The notes under the pieces: model-generated
What the model was told of the DNA's origin: nothing
Database searches by the model: none
What the model saw: the letters and a program-made list of their open reading frames with translations, nothing else
Part shown: positions 34,175 to 45,909 of the stretch, in pieces
Layout: each line of letters starts with the position of its first letter
Position numbering within the stretch: the stretch's first letter is position 1
Origin: Armillaria gallica
Taxonomy: Eukaryota > Basidiomycota > Agaricomycetes > Agaricales > Physalacriaceae
DNA: 64,000 bases
Direction: 5' to 3'
Assembly: GCA_037576215.1 (NCBI GenBank)
Contig: JBANDB010000005.1
Span: 6,138,001-6,202,000, forward strand
Program-made: the position numbers and the translations under genes

Positions 34175-35777
34175 ATGATCTTGTTCGAGTCGTTTCCCAC
34201 GGAGATAATCCTCGAAATTTTGGCATATCTCCATCTCAATTCATTGGCATCGTTCGTTGCCGTGTCTCGAAGCGCAAAGCTCTTCGTCGATGCCAATGAA
34301 TCCACAGTTTATCGGAATGCTGCAGTGGTCCACGGCCTGATATCCTCCGAGGGCACCCAGCTGGCGGATCTGCGAAGGAAATATACTCGCAGGTCGTTAC
34401 AGGGCATCAATAATTGGAAGTCCTTCTGCAGGCGTCAGATCAGTATCAAACGTGCGTGGAAGGGGAAATCGCCATCATCTGCGAGAAGACTTGCATATGC
34501 ATCCCTACACAAGCAAGATGTCCACCGCATAAAGGTTGACGAGTGGGCCGGCATCATCATCACCACGTACCGAAAGGGTGGCCTTGCCGTGGCAGATATT
34601 GCTACCAATCGTATCCTCTGGTCTTTGCCATCGTCACACGTTATACCATACGCTCATTGTGAATACGATAAGGGGGTTTCTGATTTTCAATCGAGCAGGT
34701 CGACAGAAGGAAGTTTGGCGACTGGTCGAAGGACAAAACCAGGCAGTTAAATCCCTGTCATTTTCCCCTCCGGACCAGACCCAAATAGCAGCATCAAACA
34801 AGGCTGCGACAAAACATCAGAGTTCGTATCCCAAAGGACATTTCGTACCTCACAGCCTCATCGCAATACCCACCATCACCTATAACTTTCGATTTATCTA
34901 TCCAGCATTATTCGCCGCCGCAGAAACAAATTTTTTCGTCTATGACATTCCCGGCGGCAAACTCGTCCAGACCATCACTGCCAACCCTTCGGAATCCCTT
35001 ATTCATCTGCACTATGTCGACATCTCAGAGCGCCACCTCTTCCTTTGTGGCAGGCCTAACATCGTTGTCTTCTCCTGCGAAACGGGGAAAAGCATTCTCA
35101 AAATCCCGTCTTACCACTTGCAGTATTCCAACAAGATCTATGCCATCTCCAAGCAGGCTCACCCCGTCGCCGGGTCCACCTTGCTTCGTCACGACGTTGT
35201 CACTCTGCCAGCCGAGAGTACACTTCCTCCCCAGGTAGTCCACCTAGCCGACACCTTCACTGCGGTGCATGTGTCGGCTTGCGGTCGTCATCTCGCAGCA
35301 CTCCTCTCCTCTTCCCGCCTACTCATCATACCTTACTTTGAGCGGCTTATTACAGGAGAAGTGGAGCTCCAAAATGTCACCCTTGACATCAAGCTAGGGT
35401 CAAGGTCACGCATCTCGAGATACCTAGCCTTTGAAAACGAGCGAGTCGCTGTGGTAACAGACACTGGATTGTTCGTTGTTCACTGGGACTTGGAGAAGCC
35501 TCCAGTGATTTGCAGAGCTCCGATTTTTGGAGTGATGTCCGCACTCCCGGAGGTGACATGTTTACAAATGATGGATACGGGGTTGTATCTTACATGGAAG
35601 CACCCGATCACCATCGAGGTCAACGAAGAGGACTTTGAGCGGTTACTGGATGAGGAGGTCTCGTACACGATAAGAAATGATTTTGCTCAGCTTCTCCTTC
35701 AGGACAACGCTGAGCTAGACGATATCGTCGAATCACACTACTCTACCGTATGTATGATCGATTTCGTCGTACTGTGA
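34175..35777 (+). CDS. F-box protein with a one-base frameshift
   Basis: Likely substrate receptor of an SCF ubiquitin ligase. ATG 34175 begins MILFESFPTEIILEILAYLH, a typical N-terminal F-box (about residues 5-45), followed by a region resembling a beta-propeller (repeated short hydrophobic strands such as ILWSLPSSHV, NFFVYDIPGGKLVQTI and RPNIVVFSCETGKSILKI). The frame is broken at the G run 34672-34676: upstream reads HCEYDKG, and one base fewer would continue GFLIFNRAGRQKEVWRLVEG. From there a second frame runs unbroken for about 365 codons to 35777. A real indel or an error in the homopolymer would explain this; a 24-base intron is too short. Substrate unknown. Confidence 0.7.
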
Positions 35778-36063
35778 TCTACATGCCAATCTGTTTGTTT
35801 GTTTATCTACAATCTTTCTACATAGTTAACAGCGAACTTGACCCTTGATTGGATGGTTGTACCTAACTTGTACTATCAGATGTTCAGAATGAAATTCGGG
35901 CGAAATATCATGTACGTCCATGCGATACTTTTAAGGTTTCTTAAGGGTGTTTCTCGACTGACAATCCTGCACACCATTTCCCACAAAATTTTTCAGTTCC
36001 TAAGACACATGTATTCGCTGTCCTAGGAGATCACTCGGCGGCTTTGTTTATGAAATAAGTTTC

Positions 36064-36270
36064 ATGGGAACCAAAATGGACAATTCAGACAATGAGGCGG
36101 CCACTGCTCCTTCTTTGCTAGCACGTTTGCCGACAGAAATCTGTTTCGTAACTCAAAAACTCCATTTCTTCTCTTCTATTGAGCCCAACTATCGCCTACG
36201 AGCCCGTGCATGGACAATGTTTCTACCGCGTCTCGTGCATCAACAAATCTCACTCAAACCTCAGGGGCAA
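36064..36270 (+). pseudogene. Possible F-box N-terminal fragment
   Basis: The frame reads MDNSDNEAATAPSLLARLPTEIC, which resembles the opening of fungal F-box proteins (LLxRLPxEI). It then loses similarity at a possible donor site. No continuation found downstream. Weak call. Confidence 0.25.
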
Positions 36271-37742
36271 TGAAGAAAATCCAGGTTCGAAATGGTACCG
36301 CGAACCTCCCTGCGTGGCGAAGAAGGCCAGGATTGAGGTTCGCGGGATGATACTTCTCCGCCACTCCTTGTGATGCTGATATGTTTTTAAGTTATGTCTA
36401 TGTCGCGGGGAAAACGGAACAATGTAGTCTAGAGTTCATCCTCATCTCCCCTGGAGACCGGGGCAGGGAGACCGCAGGGGCCTCGGTCTGCACAATGATT
36501 ACCGAAGTACGAGTACCTCAGACTACAAGGTCTTTAGATAGGCTGCTTGTGGAGATAGGCGGAGCTTAAAGGAAAGGATAGGGACAATGGTCCGTGGATA
36601 CAATGGGACTACAGATCTAGTTTGCCCCGCCATTATTGTCGTTTCCATTTGCACACCTACTTACTATAATGGAGTAGAGGACGCCTTCAGAATGTTTGTT
36701 TGAAGGCATATAAGGGCATGTAGTCCTTACGGTTCACATGGTACGCAACATTTGCTTCATTCAAGAATAAATCAACTCCGGACAAGACCCAGCCGCACTT
36801 ATACCAGCTTCTGCTTACTCTAATGCTTAATGGAGGTCTTTAATCCACGGAGCTAACCTCTTTCGTGAGATATCTCATAAGAGGAGCTAAGAAGAGTGCC
36901 ATCCAGACGACATCTAGAACGCAACGAAGTACATTCCTTGAATTTCGAAGAAATTGCTCAGCGATCGTGGTTTCTTCATATCGAGCGTAATGAAATATTG
37001 TGAATCAGAAGGCATAGTTGAAGTTCGGTCATTCGCGTACATTTGGCGCGTTAAGAAACATGACGGCTCCAAGTTGTTCTATTTTTGAAGAGTCGGCCAT
37101 CAATTTATGACCTCAGCCAGCGCTCGGCAATGAGATTCAACACTATAGGATCTGGATCTACCTCCTCTACCACTACTCTGAAAAAGTACATATGTTAATC
37201 CCTATTATCTCAGAGAGTATCAAATGGAGAGTTTGACAACGCTTCCAAGTCTATTGCTTCGTTTCATTGTGCATTCAAATTCCCCTTCTTTAGTGACTCG
37301 GGGATGTACCGCAGGAATCTACCACATACTACGTCCGATTGTCATAAGTAGTTTCAGTAATATTTGCGACATGGCTGCTGTCTAAATTGTGTCATTGTGA
37401 TTTCTCCTTGAGGTCCCTGTAATGTCGGATATAAAGCTTTGAAGGCCTGTCATGCTCTTGGCTGCAAGCTGCAAATACATACAATGTTTGCAATGTCGGG
37501 AAACATGTAAACGTTGCTCAATAACCCCGATCATAACGGAATGCAGTTTGGACGCTAATGTTCAGAAGCGGTGTCCGGCTTAGCTTCCTACCGTCCACTA
37601 AACCCGATATCGATATGATTCTCAAACATTTCCGATGTTCCCGCTCAGACTAGCTTGAGGCCGAAGCTGCTCACTTTGAATTCTCGAAACTTCCTTTACA
37701 CAATCTCCGCAGACCCTCCAACTCGTGTATCCTTGGAATATC
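36271..37742. other. Gene-poor region
   Basis: No supported gene or repeat. Frames are short and without motifs. Confidence 0.4.
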
Positions 37743-38038
37743 ACCTGATAGACCCACATGGCAGCTATTATAATAGGCGTGCCCGTAGTCAGGGGCAGCC
37801 GATTATTATAGTGAGTTCGTCTTATTTCCCCTACACTCGAATATCTCCCCAATAGCAAACCAGCTTTAAGGTCGGAATGGGAGGGTCCGGGACTTATTCA
37901 TCTCTGTACCATTGCGTCATCGTATCCCGCTAATCAGGGTCCGTTGTACCCGCCATCCCAGCCATTTCCCTCAACGTCGAGCACACTCCCTGCTCTCATT
38001 AGTGCTTCGAAAAATTGGAAAAATGTCCGTTAAATAAT
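37743..38038 (-). repeat. Inverted repeat, left arm (~300 bp)
   Basis: This stretch matches the reverse complement of 43015-43311 with scattered substitutions. The match starts at CACCTGATAG and ends near GTCCGTTAAATAAT. The arms enclose about 5 kb that includes the helicase pseudogene. They could be two oppositely oriented copies of a short element. No target duplication was recognised. Confidence 0.75.
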
Positions 38039-40829
38039 GATAAACCGTCTTCTCTTGTATAAGTTAGTCTGAGGATGCAAGGGTTTGAATAAAGGTGAAA
38101 ATTAGGATCTGTCTGACTCTGACTCCGGGATACTGTTCTTTGAGTGGCTTGATGCGTTCTCTGTGCCTGCTTGTAAGGGGCAGATTGAAACCTCTTAAGG
38201 TAGAGTGGTAAGTGTAGTAAACACGTAATGTCTCATGGCTTCCCGAGCTTGCGCCCTCCGTGCATCCTTATTTCTAATAAGTCAAATAATGGTACTTGGC
38301 GAGCTAATGCTCGTATACCTCTTCTCATACTCTTTCTGGGACTGACGACGCTTCTCCTTCTTATTTCTGAGATATTGTTTAGACACCTCCATGCCCTAGG
38401 TATAATGAATAGGGAGGACAGAGGCATGGACTAGCTTACGTGGCGAGTTAACAGCCTACCAAAATTTGACCATGATCGCTTCAGCATCCTAGAGTAAAAA
38501 TGGTATCCGCGAACTCAGAATGAATAGGTTATATTGTCTGAGAGTTTTAGAGAGGAGGCGAACAGGGATGAGGGAGTAACAAGGCAAGCAAGTTTGTAAG
38601 GTAGCAGATCACAGTCGTGATTGAAAAGACATAATAACTAAGTAAGGCCGGCAAGCGGCAAGGCCCGCTACCTTGATATCACACGAACACGGGATTCCCC
38701 GACTGGAAAGGATGAAGACTAAAGGAAGACTCTACCTTTCGAATGACATGCACATATACAAGGCAAATATAACTGTGGCCGGACGCGGGGGAAAAGTTCG
38801 CTTGGCGGCAGCTATGCCACCGCCAGCTCACATTTTCCCTTGCGCCCATTCCTTGATTAACTAGAGCTTTTAAAGGCGATGAAGCATGGGGTGCATGAGT
38901 TCTACGGCTAGCAGCACAAACACTAAGTGCGAGAAATATATGAGTGGTATCGCTCTGACTCCCACAAAATGATGAGTACGGAGATGGAAAGGACGAGAGT
39001 TGGAGAGACAATGCCTTGTGACCCGTAAGGGTGCATGCTAAGCCAAGCTCCAAGAACGTAAGCTATGGAAGGACAAAGCGTGGAGTCGTTAACCTTGCAT
39101 TCAATGATAGATGTTGCTTAGAGTGGGCCACATGACACAAACTTCAATTCCCAATGCCCTTGACGAATTGATGAGGGACAATAGCATAAGAGTTAATCAA
39201 CAACAAGACAGGCATGAACCTCGACTGCAGGACTAGTGTAGGTAAGGAAAGAGAACAGAAAAGGAGAAAAAGAGCAGACACAAGCAACAGTGCGATAAAG
39301 TGAAACCAGATGTCCCCCGATATGTCCGACCAATAAACGTCGAAAGCTGACAAGTAGCTCTGCTACTCTGAAGGTATATTCGCTTGCACGATCAGGTCCT
39401 TTCTCCATTCATATGCGGACGAGCATAGTCCCTCATAATCATCCAATGAGAATGTGATGCCTACCGTTCTAGATCCCACGGTACAAAAGCGTGCACCTGC
39501 CCCAAGGGACCTACCGTTGATGACACACCATGGTATTTAGAGTGTGTTTCGTTGGAACCCAGCTCCCTCACACCTTGGAGACCGGGCACCAGACGTAGGA
39601 TCACAGTTGATTTTTAAGGGTAAAGGGAAGATAGGTAGCCGAGACAAAGAGGGAGTATGCAATGGTGGTGGTGAGGTGGGCACGAGCGTGGTCTGGGATA
39701 ACCACCAGTATAATGACACAGGTGCATTTTAGCTAGGTGGGAATGTGCTTCACCATCGGCTCATCGTCGCAAGAGGGGCGTGGACGTAAAATAGCCGACA
39801 TGACCTACATTTTCGCGTTTAAGGACTGGCCCCACCCCCTCTCCCCTCCCCTCCTTCCATATAGGGTAGTAATATAGCTATATTTGGGACGCTTAGTCAT
39901 AGTTTTTGTTGGCGGCAACTTCTGGGTAGTTGCCGGGTACATGCCGGACCTCGCGGCAACTGATTCCAGCACCGTTCCAGTAACGCAAAAAGGCTAGAAT
40001 GTGTATTAGAACATTCAAAGGGTTACATTTTGATCAATTTATTGACTCAATGCCTCATGAGGTCGTATCAAACTGCTATATAAGGTAAGTCAGTTTCGTG
40101 TTTAAGGTCGGCACCCCTCCCCCCCTCCCCCCCTACCCCCTTTGCTGGATTTTAGCTGCGTGCCCCTCTTGCGTTGTCGCATAACGACGGGTATATATGA
40201 ATGTGCCAGCCATCCATAGATCCTCCCTCCCCTGAAAGGCTTCACCATAGTTTGCCCGTAGTTGACTTTCCAGGAAAATAGCAAAACATGGGAGAAGTCA
40301 GAGAAGTCAGCGGCAACCTCCATCAAAGCAAGGTGAGCCGGAGACGATATTGCGATGTCAAAACCAGGCATGCCCCTCTCATGAATGTAGTGCTGCAGAT
40401 AGAGCTTGAAAGAGATTTCTGGAACGGAGTGATGTCAGGAATTGGCCAGATACTGAAGATGGGCAGCATACCTATAACAAAGACCATCCGAGAACTGATA
40501 TTCCATGACGCTCAATTCAAATCGTCTCTTTGCTCTGTGGTAAATATATCTTGAAGTTCAAGTAGTTGACGTCGTAGACTGAACACACAGCTGTGCTGTG
40601 ACTGGTACTCGAATATGCTGGACAAGGAAACACGAAGCACACAATCAAGGTCTCACACACGGAGGCCGTCTTTACAGACTACACAGTCTCGTATACCATC
40701 CAATGCCCTCTCCATCCGAAGACTCGATGTGATGAGCTTGAGATATTGCCTTCAACTGAGTAAGGTTCAACCACTCGAATTCCGCCCTCATGACACGAAG
40801 CAGATACGAACGTTTGTCAATTATGGCAT
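38039..40829. other. Gene-poor region with C-rich tracts
   Basis: No supported gene. Two polypyrimidine tracts, 39831-39860 and 40108-40142, are very C-rich. The second gives runs of five to seven G on the minus strand, a strong G-quadruplex pattern. A small frame at 40288-40554 has no recognised domain. Confidence 0.4.
40110..40142 (-). other. Potential G-quadruplex tract
   Basis: On the minus strand the tract reads as four G runs of at least four bases separated by single A or TA spacers (pattern GGGGG-TA-G7-A-G7-A-GGGG). This satisfies the standard intramolecular quadruplex pattern. Confidence 0.6.
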
Positions 40830-41835
40830 ATTCCTTGCTTGATCGATTCGGTGTACAGCCGCTGAAGACGCCACCTGATGCTTGTTCCGCTGCACACCAG
40901 CAGCGAAGAAAGTGGCAAAGCAGTCCGTGTATAGTGCAACAGTTTTACCGATGATGTCTGAGGACACAACACAGGCAATGAACAATGCATGGTGATATAC
41001 ATATGATCTGGGGGTGATGGAGCGAAGGATTCGGAACCATGGTAGCATACTGGGGGACGCCGAGTTGTCAACATAATTGATGTACTTGTAGTCTTTGGCC
41101 AAGGCCTCACAAGCAACTCGTCGAATAGCCGGAGGATAGCGGAGAAAAATAGGGCTTCACGTTCAGGTGTCAGAAGCAGGTCCCTAGAATTAGCGTCGCG
41201 GAAACCAATATCTAGGAGCATGTCGTCATCAAGCTCAAGCACCAACTGCATACTCACCATCGATAATGTGAACATGAGGATAAGTCAGACTTGCAGTACG
41301 AGTTGTCTTCAATGCCTTTGCAATATTTGGTTTAGAGTTGACGATATCGCCTATGCGGCCAGGGGTCGCTACAACAATGTCCGGCTTTCCCTTAGTCCAG
41401 TCACACAGCTGTACACATTCTCGCCTACCAAAAGCTGAATCTCGAATCCCTCATGGTGGTACGAAAGGGTCAAAGTCTCGTTAACGATCTGTGTAGCCAA
41501 CTGCCAAGTAGGGCTGATAATAACAGCCCCGGCGTTTGCCCGTGCCCAATTCTTCGCCGCCTATCCGGCAAGATGAGGCTTGGAGAGCAGTCCATCGTCC
41601 GAAATCCTCTTTCGACGAGCATTTTCAACAGCCTTAAGGCGATCTTCGATGATGGGAACCAGGAAAGCTAGACAGCTAATGCCTTACCTGTGCCAGTGCA
41701 TGCACAGACAAGGAGATCACGGGTGGAGATAGATTCAGGATCGTATGGCCTAGTACGTCCTGGAAGAAACGACAGGATTTCCTCTTGCACGACAGCCATG
41801 TTGGTGAGTTTGAAGGGGTTTCATGAAGGAGAAAA
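40830..41835 (-). pseudogene. DEAD-box RNA helicase pseudogene (Mss116-like)
   Basis: Minus-strand pieces follow the order of a DEAD-box helicase: LTNMAVVQEEILSFLPG and RPYDPESISTRDLLVCACTG with a decayed motif I (CTGTGKA for TGTGKT, near 41690); AVIISPTWQLATQIVNETLT (motif Ia, near 41490); KPDIVVATPGRIGDIVNSKP (motif Ib, near 41370); LELDDDMLLDIGFRD (near 41220) where DEAD is expected; then a SAT-like FFSAI and DYKYINYVDNSA. The Lys/Thr of motif I and the DEAD box are altered, the pieces lie in different frames, and the second RecA domain is missing. In fungi this family comprises mitochondrial RNA helicases; here it is a dead copy. Confidence 0.7.
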
Positions 41836-43014
41836 TTTTTGCGGCTAGAGAAAAGCTTCCTGGTTGTCCTTGGTACATGCGCAGATTTGGGCGTCACAAC
41901 AGTACCATCATCCAACTTTTCATCTTCATATGCTACCGCAGTCGACGCCAGTGGTAGAACAGAGCCTAAAGAAGTATAAGGAGATATCCATGGTACACAA
42001 ATCTACGGCGCACCATTCTTTTGTAGCAATCATAGAATCCCATTCCGTTGCGAAAATGTAAGGAGTGAACGTTTGAACTCTGGACATACAGTTCGTCCGA
42101 CTTATTTTTGAAGCCTGGAAAGCTCGAAGGCTGGCCAGGGCTGTAGTGAGAGCTTCGTCAAGAGCCCAACAGAGATGTCCAGACAACAGGTAGGCGAGGG
42201 CAAGATATGAAAAAGATACCATTCGCCATTGATATATGACACCGCAAGCTGGGGTGGCCATTGAAGCGAAAAGAGCGAGTACTAATAGGGGTTTGTAACC
42301 GCAGAACACAAAAACGGGTTAAATGAACGATCGTTGCACAGCCGCAAAATAGTTAGGGGGCACATCAGTTGGCTGGCAGTGTGCTTTTGCATGCCAAACG
42401 GAAGCACAATAGCGTTTTATCCATAACCCACTACCAAGGTAGCGGGAATTAAAAGTAACAAATCTCATTGACTTTCATTTCTGCAGCTAGCCCATGTTCT
42501 TAAATCTATGGGACTCCGAAGTACTGGTGAATTGATGACTTTATAAGTAATCTAAGTACACAGAACAGGTGAACTTCAGTGGAACGAGCGTCGAGGGCAT
42601 AAGCTTCATACTACATCCGAGTCTTCATATCTTAATTCGCATGTGCACCCAAGGCCATTAAGATTACCAATTCTCCTAGCAAATGTCATGATTTTTCACT
42701 ATATCAACAAGGGCGAGAGCCTTTCAAAGCCATGCACATGCGACACTTTCATGCTTGATCTCCCAATCCCGGTTTCACTCCCAGTAGTGTTACAGTCAGA
42801 ACAGTTGCAGCGCAGCGAGCGGGTTTTCGGTTAGAATAGCAAGAACACAATTTCATGAACGTTGATCGGCATCTTGGTGGCTGTGGCAACTCCAGTTTCG
42901 ACAGCGATGATGAGGAACAGGAGAAGGTAGTAGACAAAGAAGCTCAGGCTATTATGTAGATATCAGGGGACAGTTTATGGTATTAGTGGTATACTTAATT
43001 TCTGCTATATTAGT
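41836..43014. other. Gene-poor region
   Basis: No supported gene. A minus-strand frame at 41926-42309 is hydrophobic in part but lacks recognisable motifs. Confidence 0.35.
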
Positions 43015-43311
43015 ATTATTCAACGGACATTTTTCCAATTTTTCGAAGCACTAATGAGAGCAGGGAGTGTGCTCGACATTGAGGGAAGCGGCCGGGATGG
43101 CGGGTACAATGGACCCTGATTAGCGGGACATGATGATGCAATGGTACAGAGAGGAATAAGTCCCGGACCCTCCCATTCCGACCTTAAAGCTGGTTTGCTA
43201 TTGGGGAGATATTCAAGTGTAGGGGAAATAAGACGAACTCACTATAATAATCGGCTGCCCCTGACTACGGGCACGCTTATTATAATAGCTGCCATGTGGG
43301 TCTATCAGGTG
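43015..43311 (+). repeat. Inverted repeat, right arm (~300 bp)
   Basis: Reverse-complement partner of 37743-38038, starting ATTATTCAACGGACATTTTT and ending CTATCAGGTG. Confidence 0.75.
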
Positions 43312-44262
43312 TGGAATATGTGCTGTTACATCTTTGCGCAACACTCGGTTCTAAGGATGGCAGCTGGAACCCAAAATACAGTCAAGCGCCTGCCGCTGTT
43401 GCTCTCTAATGGAATTGATGTTCTAGCATGATATTCCGGCTCCAGCTCCGTCACCCCCTGTGAGTTGGCTTCATCACTTGATGCAAGACAAGTTGAAATT
43501 TCTCCAAGTCACTGTATCTGGACACCGATTTCCTCCTCTAAAACTGCCGTGGCTGGTCTTGATTTCAATGGAGACTTGTCAATTAACACAACGGTTGCAG
43601 TAATTGAGGACATGCGACTTTTACTTAAGAGTTGACATGACGTCGGGTAAGGGTCAACCCAACCTTCCAGGGCGACGGCTACATAGGCTACCGTCGTCCT
43701 AGTGCGTCTGAGGACCTTGGCAGTGATTTTCAAGGCATACTGACATTTTGTGTTTTCCGACGTGTCATGTCCCATGTCCCATGTCTCCAATTTGACGGAT
43801 CCATGTTCGACCTTTTATGTAGAAATGCCAGATCTTGGAAGATATTGTTTTTGACGGTGTAAAACATATAATATTCATTGAGATATACGTCGGCTAAACG
43901 TTCTTTGCAGACGTGATGCGATTGTCTTCCATGAATGTGAGATAAACTCCATGCCATATCGCAACTAGCAATTAGGCCTTTCAAGTTTCTCAGCTCGAAG
44001 TCCTGGTAAGGCTGGTCGAGTTATTAAGTTTGTCAGAGGTTCTAAAAGTACCGCAATATTTTAATACATCGCAGGTTGAGAGGATTCGCCGCAAATAGAT
44101 GGGAGCAGCGAATAAGGACACGACTTGCCAGCCTCCGGTGCAATTAAGCACCAATTGGGTGGCGCAGGGTCACAGATAGAGAGGTACTGTCTAGCTTCTG
44201 ATTGGACTGACCAACCAAGAGAAGAACCAATCGGATGCAGACACCAATCAGGAGCTAGGAAC
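43312..44262. other. Unassigned region
   Basis: Two minus-strand frames (43509-43790, 43730-43984) look protein-like, for example VYLNEYYMFYTVKNNIFQDL, but lack known motifs. They may be exons of a decayed gene. No call is made. Confidence 0.3.
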
Positions 44263-45034
44263 TTGTTACAAGTGCCTGCTGTGTGCCGAGGCATGTACGA
44301 CCTTGCTGGATCTTATGACTGGTTGCTGTCCCTTTCGAATATGTTTGGATTGCTTGTGCTCGGCATACTTCGGCACGGTCTTCTCCTGATGTCAATGCAT
44401 TTTTTCGTCGACTTCTTTGTCTCATTCCTTAGCATGCACTGTCACCGGCGAGGGAGAACAAATAAATGGTATGTAAAATTTGATGTGAAAGTGTCAGAAC
44501 TGACCTCATGCACTTACCCTGGGGCATCCAAGAATAAAAAACAGCGAGCGTGCTATTCTTCAAAGAGACTGACCATAGAAGAACTTGGAATATGTGGACT
44601 GAAGCAGATATTTAGCAAGCCGAGGGCAGAAAGTAGTAAACGAGACTCCTTTCGAATTCATCGCTACTATCAGTTCTCCTTTCTCTTTATGCATGACACC
44701 CTGACCTCTAATTTCCATTAGGATTCGAATATTTGGTGCCATGATGGCTAGGATTGTGTGCGGGCAGAATAAAGAGATCGGGAGAAGGTACATTCAGCAT
44801 TTGTATGGGCTGAATTGTTATGGGAATTAACGCGTGTCGTAGCTTACATTATATCATGTTGCCGACTCTTGCCGTCGCTGCCGGATTCCATTATTTACAC
44901 ATGTGAAGCATGCCACATTGCAGCTGCTTACATTATATCATCTTGTCGACTCTGGCCATTTGGCGTTGATGCCAAATATCCATTGTTTACACATATTTAC
45001 ATTTTGCAGAGTCGGATGAGGAAACCTGTGACTG
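44263..45034. repeat. Dispersed ~0.8-kb repeat, copy 2 (left part)
   Basis: Counterpart of 32331-33979, without the 868-bp element. It is cut after GTGACTG at 45028-45034 and resumes with GTGACTG at 62630-62636 and 23 further bases (62637-62659). Confidence 0.85.
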
Positions 45035-45069
45035 CAGGCATTAACCCCCCTATAATCAATTAAAGGACT

Positions 45070-45909
45070 GTGGCAGCAAAGCAGGGCTTAATGTATTATT
45101 GCCTGCACTTGTATTCCATGTCTCATTAATTATTACCTACAGTGGTTCTAGCGACAGGCAGGTGGGTGTGGGGGGCATCCATGCGCTCATGCGCTCCCCC
45201 CCCCAGTGTCCACACCAGAAATAGGTTTCATTATTGGTCAGCATGATAAATTTAGATTTCTGCCCTTGATGTTGTATTTTTAGTTTTTTTCCACGTCTGT
45301 CAGTCCATACCGCGAATCCCTCTTGGTGTGAGCACTATTAATGGATCCCTCGTGCATCTGTCCTTCCCTCCGCGAATCTGTCACTACGCTCTGGCATGAG
45401 CACTATTATTGGATCCGCTTACAGGTGTGAGTACTATTAATGGATCTCACGTGTCATGTCTTTCCCATCTGTTGATATGATTTTCCCATGTCTTTGTGAA
45501 CCTCCATATGTTCTTTCTGCACCCCGCTTTGGTCCTCGCATTTTCTAATGCATGCCTAGAACTAACTGTTGGGCATGACATGTTCCAAACATTCATAATT
45601 TCCATCATTCCCCTCTCTATTGTTCTCTATGCTTTCCCACTCATGCGATAAAACTTCCTTTGATCTTTCGTTGGACAAGGCATGCTCAACCTCACCAAAA
45701 AACCGAAATCGGTCACTGGTATCGTTTGTGTTCTGTCGCCCTCATGTCTAAGTCTACTAAGTCTAATTCTGTCAAAGTCCAGCCTCTCTGTACCCTTAAG
45801 TCCGAGGACAACCTTTTCCAAGACTTCAACCTCATGCTTGCAAATTAAATCAATTTGGCTCATGAAATCACAGTCATAGGTACTCGCTACACTACATCTT
45901 CCTCGCTCT
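45070..45909. other. Left subterminal region of KDZ block
   Basis: Non-coding, with the phrase GTGAGCACTATTAATGGATC and variants repeated three times (about 45325-45345, 45395-45415, 45425-45447). Such short tandem motifs may be transposase binding sites. Confidence 0.45.

Noticed and set aside
41926..42309. Mitochondrial presequence of the DEAD-box helicase
   Set aside because: The frame is hydrophobic but cannot be joined in phase to the helicase pieces and has no convincing splice sites.
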